Source: Streptomyces sp. TLI_146
Lineage (GTDB): Bacteria > Actinomycetota > Actinomycetes > Streptomycetales > Streptomycetaceae
NCBI RefSeq assembly: GCF_002846415.1
Contig: NZ_PJMX01000001.1
Span: 5,580,001 to 5,644,000, forward strand
Direction: 5' to 3'
Length of the DNA: 64,000 bases
In this document: in pieces, positions 34,728-42,247 of the stretch
Position numbering within the stretch: position 1 is the first letter of the stretch
Layout: every line of letters begins with the position of its first letter
The notes under the pieces: generated by a model
What the model was told of the DNA's origin: nothing
Database searches by the model: none
What the model saw: the letters and a program-made list of their open reading frames with translations, nothing else
Position numbers and translations under genes: made by a program

Positions 34728-35882
34728 ATGCGCGGTGAGGGCGAGGGTGTCGGCGGGACCGAGGACGTACGGCTGCGGGCCGTGGTGTCGCTGGCGCAGG
34801 CCATGGCGGCGGCCCACACCCCGCGCGAGTCCTGGCGGGCGGCGGCGCTCGGCGCGCGGGACGCGCTCGCCGGGAACTTCGCCGCGCTCTCCACATGGGA
34901 GCGGGAGCTGGGGCGGCTGCGGGTCCTGGTGAACGCGGGCGAACGGGCCGAGGGGGAGGAGGAGTTCCCGGAGGACGAGACGTATCCGGTGCACCAGTTC
35001 CCCGAGATCACCGAGTTCCTGCACGAGCGGTGGGCCGGCGGGGGCGAGCCCAACGCCTGGGTGGAGACGGCCGCCGGGCCCGGGGACGCGGCGGGCTACT
35101 GCCACGAGCGGGTCACCGCGCTGCGGCGGCGCGGGCGCGGCTGCTGCGTGGTCGCGCCGATCGTGCTGCACGGGCGGGCGTGGGGCGAGCTGTATGTGGC
35201 CCGGCCGGTGGGCGCGCCCGTCTTCGACGCGTCCGACGCGGACTTCGCGACCGTCCTGGCGTCGGTGGCGGCGGCCGGGATCGCCCAGACCGAACGCCTG
35301 GAGGAGGTCCGCCGCCTCGCCTTCACCGACCCGCTGACGGGCCTGGCCAACCGCCGGGCGGTGGACGTACGCCTTGACGAGGCGGTCGAGGCGCATCGGC
35401 GGGACGGCTCGGTGGTGAGCCTGGTGGTGTGCGACCTGAACGGGCTCAAGCGGGTCAACGACACCCGGGGCCACGCGGTGGGGGACCGGCTCCTCGAACG
35501 CTTCGGCTCGGTGCTGTCGCTGTGCGGGGCGAAGCTGCCGGGGGCGCTGGCGGCGCGGCTGGGCGGCGACGAGTTCTGCCTGCTGTCGGTGGGTCCGCCG
35601 CCGGACGACGTCGTCGAGGTCGCGGCCGAACTGTGCCTGCGGGCGGGGGAGTTGGAGCTGGGGGAGGGGGTCGCGTGCGGGGTCGCGTCGACGGGTGACC
35701 CCATCGGGCCGGTGCGCTCGGCCCGTCGCCTGTTCCGTCTCGCGGACGCCGCGCAGTACCGGGCGAAGGCGGCGCGCTCCGATGCGCCGGTGGTGGCGGG
35801 GCGGGACGGGGCGGTGGTGCAGCTGGCGGACGCGCCTGTGCCGGAGCGGGCGGAGCGGCGCCGCTTCCGGGGCCGGGGCTGA
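34728..35882 (+). CDS. cdgE: GAF-GGDEF diguanylate cyclase
   Basis: This 384-residue soluble protein has an N-terminal GAF-like sensor (about 10-180, RLRVLVNAGERAEGEEEFPEDE, GRAWGELYVARPVG) and a C-terminal GGDEF domain (FTDPLTGLANRRAV, VVCDLNGLKRVND, AARLGGDEFCLLSVG). The GGDEF signature is intact, so c-di-GMP synthesis is likely. The usual RxxD inhibitory site is not visible before it, so product inhibition may be weak. From memory, the gene beside hutH in S. coelicolor is the diguanylate cyclase named cdgE; that symbol is tentative. The start ATG has GGAGGG. Confidence 0.88.
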   Translation: MRGEGEGVGGTEDVRLRAVVSLAQAMAAAHTPRESWRAAALGARDALAGNFAALSTWERELGRLRVLVNAGERAEGEEEFPEDETYPVHQFPEITEFLHERWAGGGEPNAWVETAAGPGDAAGYCHERVTALRRRGRGCCVVAPIVLHGRAWGELYVARPVGAPVFDASDADFATVLASVAAAGIAQTERLEEVRRLAFTDPLTGLANRRAVDVRLDEAVEAHRRDGSVVSLVVCDLNGLKRVNDTRGHAVGDRLLERFGSVLSLCGAKLPGALAARLGGDEFCLLSVGPPPDDVVEVAAELCLRAGELELGEGVACGVASTGDPIGPVRSARRLFRLADAAQYRAKAARSDAPVVAGRDGAVVQLADAPVPERAERRRFRGRG

Positions 35883-35908
35883 CTTCCCGGGCTGCGCCCG
35901 GCCCCTCG

Positions 35909-35990
35909 TTCGTCTGCGGACCGTGGATGGCTGGTCGCGCAGTTCCCCGCGCCCCTTGGATGCGCCCCTTCGGGCCGCCCCTTCTGGGGC
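35909..35990. repeat. dispersed intergenic hairpin element R6
   Basis: CGTCTGCGGACCGTGGATGG, GGTCGCGCAGTTCCCCGCGC, then CCCCTTCGGGCCGCCCCTT. It fills most of the gap between the GGDEF gene and hutH and repeats blocks of R3 and R4. Confidence 0.7.
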
Positions 35991-36036
35991 CCGGGGGCTA
36001 GTGACACATGGCGATTCAATACGTACGCTGCTGAAT

Positions 36037-37584
36037 ATGGATATGCACACTGTCGTGGTGGGGACGTCCGGGACGACCCCGGAGGACGTCGTCGCCGTCG
36101 CCCGTCAGGGCGCCCGTATCGAGCTCTCGGCCGAAGCCCTCGACGCCCTCGCCAGAGCCCGCGAGATCGTCGACGCCCTCGCCGCCAAGCCGGAGCCCGT
36201 ATACGGCGTCTCCACCGGCTTCGGCGCCCTCGCCACCCGGCACATCAGCCCGGACCTGCGCGCCCAGCTCCAGCGCAACATCGTGCGCTCGCACGCCGCC
36301 GGCATGGGCCCGCGCGTGGAGCGCGAGGTCGTGCGCGCGCTGATGTTCCTGCGGCTGAAGACCGTCGCCTCCGGCCACACCGGCGTACGCCCCTCCGTGG
36401 CCCAGACGATGGCCGACATCCTGAACGCCGGCATCACCCCGGTCGTCCACGAGTACGGCTCGCTCGGCTGCTCCGGCGACCTCGCGCCGCTCTCGCACTG
36501 TGCGATGACCCTGATGGGCGAGGGCGACGCGGAGGGCCCCGACGGTGTCGTGCGGCCCGCCGGCGAGCTCCTCGCCGAGGCCGGCATCGAGCCCGTCGTG
36601 CTGCGCGAGAAGGAGGGCCTGGCCCTCCTCAACGGCACCGACGGCATGCTCGGCATGCTGATCATGGCCCTCGCGGACCTGAAGAAGCTCTACACCTCCG
36701 CCGACATCACGGCCGCGCTCTCCCTGGAGGCGCTGCTCGGCACCGCCAAGGTCCTCGCGCCCGAGCTGCACGCCATCCGCCCGCACCCCGGCCAGGGCGC
36801 CTCCGCCGCCAACATGCTGGCCGTGCTGAAGGGTTCGGGCCTGACCGGGCACTTCCAGCAGGACGAGGCCCCGCGCGTCCAGGACGCGTACTCGGTGCGC
36901 TGCGCCCCGCAGGTCGCGGGCGCGGGCCGCGACACCATCGCGTACGCCCTCACCGTCGCCGAGCGCGAGCTCGCCTCGGCCGTCGACAACCCGGTCGTCC
37001 TGCCGGACGGGCGCGTGGAGTCCAACGGCAACTTCCACGGCGCCCCGGTCGCCTACGTCCTGGACTTCCTGGCGATCGCCGCCGCCGACCTCGGTTCCAT
37101 CGCCGAGCGCCGCACCGACCGGCTGCTCGACAAGAACCGCTCGCACGGCCTGCCGCCGTTCCTCGCGGACGACGCCGGCGTCGACTCCGGTCTGATGATC
37201 GCCCAGTACACGCAGGCCGCCCTGGTGAGCGAGATGAAGCGGCTGGCCGTCCCGGCCTCCGCCGACTCGATCCCGTCCTCCGCCATGCAGGAGGACCACG
37301 TCTCCATGGGCTGGTCGGCCGCCCGCAAGCTGCGCACCGCGATCGACAACCTGACCCGGATCATCGCCGTCGAGCTGTACGCGGCGACCCGCGGCATCGA
37401 GCTGCGCCACGGCCTCACCCCCGCGCCCGCCTCCCAGGCCGCCATCAAGGCCGCCCGCGAGGCCGGAGTCGGCGGTCCCGGCCCGGACCGCTTCCTCGCC
37501 CCCGACCTGGCCGCCGCCGACGCGTTCGTGCGCAGCGGGCAGCTGGTCGCGGCGGTGGAGCCGGTGACCGGCCCGCTGGCCTGA
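36037..37584 (+). CDS. hutH: histidine ammonia-lyase
   Basis: The 515-residue enzyme turns L-histidine into urocanate and ammonia, the first step of histidine use. VYGVSTGFGALA with the catalytic Tyr loop, SHAAGMG, EYGSLGCSGDLAPLSH, GLALLNGTDGMLG, QDAYSVRCAPQV and ESNGNFHG are all present. The MIO cofactor triad reads Cys145-Ser146-Gly147 instead of the commoner Ala-Ser-Gly, which I recall as normal for Streptomyces. ATG at 36037 (MDMHTVVVG); a second Met is at 36043. A perfect 41-bp hairpin terminator follows. No other hut gene is near. Confidence 0.95.
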   Translation: MDMHTVVVGTSGTTPEDVVAVARQGARIELSAEALDALARAREIVDALAAKPEPVYGVSTGFGALATRHISPDLRAQLQRNIVRSHAAGMGPRVEREVVRALMFLRLKTVASGHTGVRPSVAQTMADILNAGITPVVHEYGSLGCSGDLAPLSHCAMTLMGEGDAEGPDGVVRPAGELLAEAGIEPVVLREKEGLALLNGTDGMLGMLIMALADLKKLYTSADITAALSLEALLGTAKVLAPELHAIRPHPGQGASAANMLAVLKGSGLTGHFQQDEAPRVQDAYSVRCAPQVAGAGRDTIAYALTVAERELASAVDNPVVLPDGRVESNGNFHGAPVAYVLDFLAIAAADLGSIAERRTDRLLDKNRSHGLPPFLADDAGVDSGLMIAQYTQAALVSEMKRLAVPASADSIPSSAMQEDHVSMGWSAARKLRTAIDNLTRIIAVELYAATRGIELRHGLTPAPASQAAIKAAREAGVGGPGPDRFLAPDLAAADAFVRSGQLVAAVEPVTGPLA

Positions 37585-37600
37585 CACCCGTACGCACATA

Positions 37601-37641
37601 CGTGAAGGGGCGCCCGGGAACTTCCCGGGCGCCCCTTCACG
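37601..37641. terminator. perfect long hairpin between hutH and the LAxTG gene
   Basis: Twenty-nt perfect arms (37601-37620 and 37622-37641) around a single base. It begins 16 bp after the hutH stop and serves both convergent genes. Confidence 0.85.
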
Positions 37642-37651
37642 CACGAGCGCT

Positions 37652-37927
37652 TCAGTACTGCTGTCGCGCCCTGCGCACCGAGAAGGCGACGAAACCGGCG
37701 CCCAGGCCCAGGAACAGCGTGCCGCCGAAGAGGTACGGGGACGTGTCCACGGTGCCCGTGTCGGCGAGCGCGAGATCAGCCTGGGTGCCCGCGGTGGCGG
37801 CCGTCGAACGGGCGGGGGCCGACGGTGGCTTCCCGTCCGTGGCGTTGGCCGATGGGACGAACCACAGAGCGCAGAGCAGCGAGCCCGCCGCGGTGGCGGT
37901 GAGCAGAGGCCGGCGAGCGACGGACAC
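37652..37927 (-). CDS. small LAxTG sortase-anchored surface protein
   Basis: The 91-residue precursor has a signal peptide (LLTATAAGSLLCALWFVPSANA) and, after only about 30 residues, the sorting motif LADTG. A hydrophobic helix (YLFGGTLFLGLGAGFVAF) and a basic tail (RRARQQY) follow. LAxTG is the type recognised by actinobacterial class E sortases. The mature wall-linked part would be a short Ala/Pro/Thr-rich peptide, so it may be a spacer or a miniature surface protein. It ends next to the hutH hairpin. Confidence 0.75.
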   Translation of the reverse strand: MSVARRPLLTATAAGSLLCALWFVPSANATDGKPPSAPARSTAATAGTQADLALADTGTVDTSPYLFGGTLFLGLGAGFVAFSVRRARQQY

Positions 37928-38036
37928 CTAGTCGATCCCCCTTGTGGATACGGCGAATTGGTGGTGTGGACCGATGCTAGTGAAAGCAGCGGGTCGCAGG
38001 AAAGTCGTGGAGGTCCCGAGCCCTACGCTCCGTCGC

Positions 38037-38387
38037 ATGACCACAGAAGAGACACCACGCTATGTCCGCCTCCGAGTGGATTTGGTACTGGAGATCGACG
38101 ACCCGGAGGCGCTGACCGGCGCGGCCCTGGAGCGCATCGCGGCGGACGAGCTCCTTCCGGACCAGGAGCGCGCGCATGCCCGGTCGGCGGTGCGGGAAGA
38201 CGAGGCGGAGGCCCTGGCGTATCTGGTCGACCCGTTCGACCTGGTCGCCGAGGTGCCGGGGGTCGAGCTCGCGCAGGCCTCCTGGAGCAGCGAGGAGATC
38301 GAGTACGACCCCGACGACGAGGACTGGGACCTCGACGAGGAAGATGAGAGCGACGAGGAGGACGGGGACGACGGCCCGAGGCCGTGA
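38037..38387 (+). CDS. acidic conserved protein of unknown function
   Basis: The 116-residue protein has a folded-looking N-terminal half (RYVRLRVDLVLEIDDPEALTGAALERIA, LAYLVDPFDLVAEVPGVEL) and a strongly acidic tail (EYDPDDEDWDLDEEDESDEEDGDDG). No cysteines or catalytic motif. I start at the ATG in MTTEETPRYVRL. It is divergent from the LAxTG gene and lies before the L,D-transpeptidase gene. Confidence 0.7.
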   Translation: MTTEETPRYVRLRVDLVLEIDDPEALTGAALERIAADELLPDQERAHARSAVREDEAEALAYLVDPFDLVAEVPGVELAQASWSSEEIEYDPDDEDWDLDEEDESDEEDGDDGPRP

Positions 38388-38522
38388 CGTCCGAGGAGCC
38401 ACAGGGCCGGTTTGTCCGGCCCGGGTGGTGTTTCCCACACCTCCTCCGCAAAAGGAACCACAGCCTCAGTGGCTATGTTGTTCAGTCGACGGCTTGGTCG
38501 ATGGCTTGGGGGACCGGCAACG

Positions 38523-39788
38523 ATGGAGAAGCGTGTGATAACGGAGAGTAAGCGCCGCAAGGGTCTCGTGGCCGCGTCCGCGGTGCTCGGCGGCGTACTG
38601 CTGCTGTCGGCATGCAACGACGACGGCAAGGACAAGGGCGGCGCCGACGCCTCGAAGACGGCGCAGTCCCAGGTCGACAAGGCAGCCGAGAAGGACACCT
38701 CCGACGCGAAGATCACCATCACGCCCAAGAACGGCGCCGACAACGTCGGCATCAACAACGACACCAAGGTCTCCGTCGCCGACGGCAAGCTGACCTCGGT
38801 CGTCATGACGTCCGCCGAGGGCACGCCGGTCGCCGGCAAGATCTCCGCGGACGGGCTGAGCTGGGTGCCGGACAAGGCGCTGAAGCGCTCCGCCAAGTAC
38901 AAGATCACGGCGACCGCGCAGGACGCGAAGGGCCGCGAGGCCCACGAGAACGCCTCGTTCGCGACGGTCTCGCCCGCCAACAGCTTCATCGGCAACTTCA
39001 CGCCCGAGTCCGGCTCCACGGTCGGCGTGGGCATGCCCGTGTCGGTGACGTTCGACAAGGCGATCGCCAACAAGAAGGACGTCCAGTCCCACATCACGGT
39101 GACGTCCAGCAGCGGCCAGGAGGTCGTCGGCCACTGGTTCGGCGCGCAGCGCCTGGACTTCCGCCCGCAGGACTACTGGAAGTCCGGCTCGACCGTCACC
39201 ATGAAGCTCGACCTGGACGGCGTCGAGGGCAAGCCGGGCGTCACCGGCGTGCAGGAGAAGACGGTCACCTTCAAGATCGGCCGCAACCAGGTCTCCACGG
39301 TGGACGCCCAGACCCACCAGATGACCGTCACGCAGGACGGCAAGACCGTCAAGACGATCCCGATCTCCGCGGGTGCGCCCGACCACAAGACGTACAACGG
39401 CACCATGGTGATCTCCGAGAAGTTCAAGGAGACCCGGATGAACGGTGCGACGGTCGGTTTCACCGACGGTGACGGCAAGGGCGAGTACGACATCAAGGAC
39501 GTCCCGCACGCGATGCGGCTCTCCGCGTCCGGCACGTTCATCCACGGCAACTACTGGGGCGCCAAGTCCATCTTCGGCAGCGCCAACACCAGCCACGGCT
39601 GTGTCGGACTCTCCGACACGAAGGGTGCGGGTGACCCGGGGACCGCGGGCGCGTGGTTCTACGAGCACTCGATCGTGGGTGACGTGGTCGTCGTCAAGAA
39701 CACCGGCGACAAGACCATCGCGCCGGACAACGGGTTCAGCGACTGGAACATGGGCTGGGCGGCCTGGAAGGCCGGTTCGGCGGTCTGA
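38523..39788 (+). CDS. L,D-transpeptidase lipoprotein with Ig-like domains
   Basis: The roughly 421-residue lipoprotein has lipobox LLSAC after KGLVAASAVLGGVLL, two bacterial Ig-like regions (ITITPKNGADNVGINNDTKV and FTPESGSTVGVGMPVSVTFD), then a YkuD catalytic domain with HGNYWGAKSIFG and SANTSHGCVGLSD. The Cys of SHGC is the nucleophile. It would make 3-3 cross-links in peptidoglycan outside the membrane, of the Ldt(Mt2) type. Start may be ATG 38523 or GTG 38535, the latter with GGAG at a good distance. A hairpin terminator is at 39810-39839. Confidence 0.92.
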   Translation: MEKRVITESKRRKGLVAASAVLGGVLLLSACNDDGKDKGGADASKTAQSQVDKAAEKDTSDAKITITPKNGADNVGINNDTKVSVADGKLTSVVMTSAEGTPVAGKISADGLSWVPDKALKRSAKYKITATAQDAKGREAHENASFATVSPANSFIGNFTPESGSTVGVGMPVSVTFDKAIANKKDVQSHITVTSSSGQEVVGHWFGAQRLDFRPQDYWKSGSTVTMKLDLDGVEGKPGVTGVQEKTVTFKIGRNQVSTVDAQTHQMTVTQDGKTVKTIPISAGAPDHKTYNGTMVISEKFKETRMNGATVGFTDGDGKGEYDIKDVPHAMRLSASGTFIHGNYWGAKSIFGSANTSHGCVGLSDTKGAGDPGTAGAWFYEHSIVGDVVVVKNTGDKTIAPDNGFSDWNMGWAAWKAGSAV

Positions 39789-39809
39789 TCCCGTACGGTC
39801 CCCGCGCGG

Positions 39810-39839
39810 CGGCCGCGCCCGGTTCTCCGGGCGCGGCCG
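39810..39839 (+). terminator. hairpin terminator
   Basis: Perfect 13-nt arms (39810-39822 and 39827-39839) with loop TTCT after the L,D-transpeptidase gene; it also serves the convergent regulator gene. Confidence 0.8.
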
Positions 39840-39890
39840 TTCGCGTTCCCGGCGAAGGCGACGATCACCCGGAACGCGTCGGCGGCGCGA

Positions 39891-40802
39891 TCACGAGGAC
39901 GGCCGGGAGCGCGTCGGCGGGGTGGCGGAGGCCGGGCGGCCGTCGGGACCCGAGGGGTCGGGGGCGGCCGCCCAGCTCGCCAGCAGCCGCAGCGAGTCCG
40001 CCGACGGCGAGCCCGGCTCCGCGTAGTACGTCACCAGCGACAGATCGTGCTCCTCGGGCAGCTTCAGCGTCTCGTACGACAGCGTCAGCTCGCCCACCAG
40101 CGGGTGGTGCAGCCGCTTGGTGCCGTGGCCCTTCTGGCGGACCGTGTGGGCGGCCCACAGCGTACGGAACTCGTCGCTCTTGACCGACAGTTCGCCCACC
40201 AGGGCGGTGAGCAGCGGGTCGTCCGGGTAGCAGCCCGCGCACAGCCGCAGCACCCCCACTACCTCGACCGCCTTGTCCTCCCATTCCAGATACCGCTCGC
40301 GGGCGGTCGGGTCGAGGAAGATGTGGCGGGCGAAGTTGCGCTCCTCCGCCGGGAGGTCGACGAAGTCGCCGATGAGGGCGGCGGCCATCCGGTTCCAGGC
40401 CAGCAGGTCGAGCCGGCGGCCCAGGATGTACGCCGGGACCGCCTCCATCGAGTCGATCAGATGGTGCAGCTGCGGCCGCACCGCCGCCTGCCGCCCGCCC
40501 CCGGCCTTCTTCTTCTTGGTCGCGGTCGGCTTGGCCAGGTGGGTGAGGTGCTGCTGCTCGGCGTCGGTCAGCCGCAGCGCCCGCGCGATCGCGTCGAGCA
40601 CCTCGGCCGACACGTTCTGCCCGTTCCCCTGTTCGAGGCGGGTGTAGTACGCGACCGACACCCCGGCCAGCTGGGCCAGCTCCTCCCGGCGCAGCCCCGG
40701 CACCCGGCGGTGCCGCCCGAAGTCGGGCAGGCCCACGTCCCCGGGCTTGAGCCGGGCCCGGCGGGAGCGGAGGAATTCGCTGAGTTCGGCACGCTGGTCC
40801 AT
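39891..40802 (-). CDS. MmyB-like helix-turn-helix regulator
   Basis: The 303-residue regulator has an N-terminal XRE helix-turn-helix (LSEFLRSRRARLKP, LRREELAQLAGVSVAYYTRLEQGNG) and a C-terminal MmyB-like ligand domain (AYILGRRLDLLAWNRMAAALIGDF, ARHIFLDPTARERYLEWEDKA). Members often control a divergent oxidoreductase gene, exactly the layout here with the alcohol dehydrogenase at 40966. ATG complementing 40800-40802; a longer frame reads through the intergenic region. Three 15-bp-spaced GTACGCA repeats at 40853-40890 are likely its binding sites. Confidence 0.88.
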   Translation of the reverse strand: MDQRAELSEFLRSRRARLKPGDVGLPDFGRHRRVPGLRREELAQLAGVSVAYYTRLEQGNGQNVSAEVLDAIARALRLTDAEQQHLTHLAKPTATKKKKAGGGRQAAVRPQLHHLIDSMEAVPAYILGRRLDLLAWNRMAAALIGDFVDLPAEERNFARHIFLDPTARERYLEWEDKAVEVVGVLRLCAGCYPDDPLLTALVGELSVKSDEFRTLWAAHTVRQKGHGTKRLHHPLVGELTLSYETLKLPEEHDLSLVTYYAEPGSPSADSLRLLASWAAAPDPSGPDGRPASATPPTRSRPSS

Positions 40803-40852
40803 GACAACCCAGTATCCGCCGTCGTACGACCGTGAGCCTGACCCTGCCAGTA

Positions 40853-40890
40853 GTACGCACACGGGGCGTACGCACGGCGGACGTACGCAG
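40853..40890. promoter_or_regulatory. three GTACGCA direct repeats at 15-bp spacing
   Basis: GTACGCAC at 40853-40860, GTACGCAC at 40868-40875 and GTACGCAG at 40883-40890 are spaced exactly 15 bp apart in the divergent promoter region of the MmyB-like regulator and the alcohol dehydrogenase gene. Confidence 0.7.
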
Positions 40891-40965
40891 AACAGGGGGC
40901 TGGGTGGCGGGCGGCCGCTGCGGCACCGTGGACGGCGTACCCGAGAATCCCGAGGAGTCAAGGCA

Positions 40966-42003
40966 ATGACCACCGTCGCCGCCTACGCCGCCCCCGCCGC
41001 CAAGGCCCCGCTGGAGCGCACCACCATCGAGCGCCGCGCCGTCGGCACGCACGACATCCTGATCGAGATCAAGTACGCCGGCATCTGCCACTCCGACATC
41101 CACCAGGCCCGCGAGGGCTGGGGCGAGGCCATCTTCCCGATGGTCCCGGGCCACGAGATCGCCGGTGTGGTCACCGAGGTGGGCCCCGGCGTCACCAAGT
41201 ACGCCGTCGGCGACCGCGTCGGCGTCGGCTGCTTCGTCGACTCCTGCGGCGAGTGCGCGCAGTGCGCGGCCGGGCAGGAGCAGTTCTGCGCCCAGGCCGT
41301 CGGCACGTACAACGCCATCGGCCGCGACGGCGAGCCCACCTACGGCGGCTACTCCACCCACGTCGTCGTCTCCGAGCGCTTCGCGGTCCGCGTCCCCGAC
41401 GCCCTGTCCCTTGACGTCGCCGCGCCGCTGCTGTGCGCGGGCATCACGCTCTACTCGCCGCTCAAGCGCTGGCAGGCGGGTCCCGGCAAGAAGGTCGCGA
41501 TCCTGGGCCTGGGCGGCCTCGGCCACATGGGCGTCAAGATCGCGCACGCGCTCGGCGCCGAGGTGACCGTGCTCAGCCAGACGCTGCGCAAGCAGGAGGA
41601 CGGCCTGAAGCTGGGCGCCGACCACTTCCACGCCACCAGCGACCCGAAGACGTTCGAGCAGCTCGCGGGCTCCCTCGACCTGATCGTCTCCACGGTCTCG
41701 GCCCCGCTGGACCTCGGCGCCTACCTCGGGCTCCTGAAGCCGGGCGGCGCGCTGGTGAACGTGGGCGCCCCCGAGGAGCCCAACCAGCTCAACATGTTCG
41801 GCCTCATCGGCGGCAACAAGATCCTCGCCGGTTCGATGATCGGCGGCATCGCGGAGACCCAGGAGATGCTGGACTTCTGCGCCGAGCACGGCCTGGGCGC
41901 GGAGATCGAGCTGATCCGCGCGGACCAGGTGAACGAAGCGTACGAGCGGGTGCTGGCGAGCGATGTGCGGTACCGGTTCGTGATCGACACGGCGACGATC
42001 TGA
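40966..42003 (+). CDS. zinc-dependent NAD(P) alcohol dehydrogenase
   Basis: The 345-residue medium-chain dehydrogenase is of the YahK/cinnamyl type: GICHSDIHQAREGWG, VPGHEIAGVVTEVG, catalytic zinc residues, structural-zinc cluster CGECAQCAAGQEQFC, and Rossmann motif GLGGLGHMGVKIA. It likely reduces a range of aldehydes with NADPH. AGGAGTCAAGGCA precedes the ATG. Divergent from the MmyB-like regulator, which probably represses it. Confidence 0.92.
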   Translation: MTTVAAYAAPAAKAPLERTTIERRAVGTHDILIEIKYAGICHSDIHQAREGWGEAIFPMVPGHEIAGVVTEVGPGVTKYAVGDRVGVGCFVDSCGECAQCAAGQEQFCAQAVGTYNAIGRDGEPTYGGYSTHVVVSERFAVRVPDALSLDVAAPLLCAGITLYSPLKRWQAGPGKKVAILGLGGLGHMGVKIAHALGAEVTVLSQTLRKQEDGLKLGADHFHATSDPKTFEQLAGSLDLIVSTVSAPLDLGAYLGLLKPGGALVNVGAPEEPNQLNMFGLIGGNKILAGSMIGGIAETQEMLDFCAEHGLGAEIELIRADQVNEAYERVLASDVRYRFVIDTATI

Positions 42004-42015
42004 GACGGCCCGGGC

Positions 42016-42222
42016 TTTGTCTGCGGGTGTGTGGGTGGCTGGTCGCGCAGTTCCCCGCGCCCCTTTTCGCGCCCGGCCTTTGTCTGCGGGCCGGTAGTGG
42101 GTTGCTCGCGCAGTTCCCCGCGCCCCCAGGTGGTCTGTGGCTGAGCTGGGTTCTCCGGCTGCCGGGATTCCCTTGAGGGGCGCGGGGAACTGCGCGACCA
42201 GCCCGCCACCGGCCCGCAGACA
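42016..42222. repeat. dispersed intergenic hairpin element R7, double
   Basis: Two left-type copies in tandem (TTTGTCTGCGG at 42017 and 42081, each followed by GCGCAGTTCCCCGCGCCCC) face one right-type copy (AGGGGCGCGGGGAACTGCGC, ending CCGCAGACA at 42222). It fills the gap between the alcohol dehydrogenase gene and the membrane protein gene. Confidence 0.8.
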
Positions 42223-42247
42223 ACGTGCCCCCCTTAACCCACCCCCC

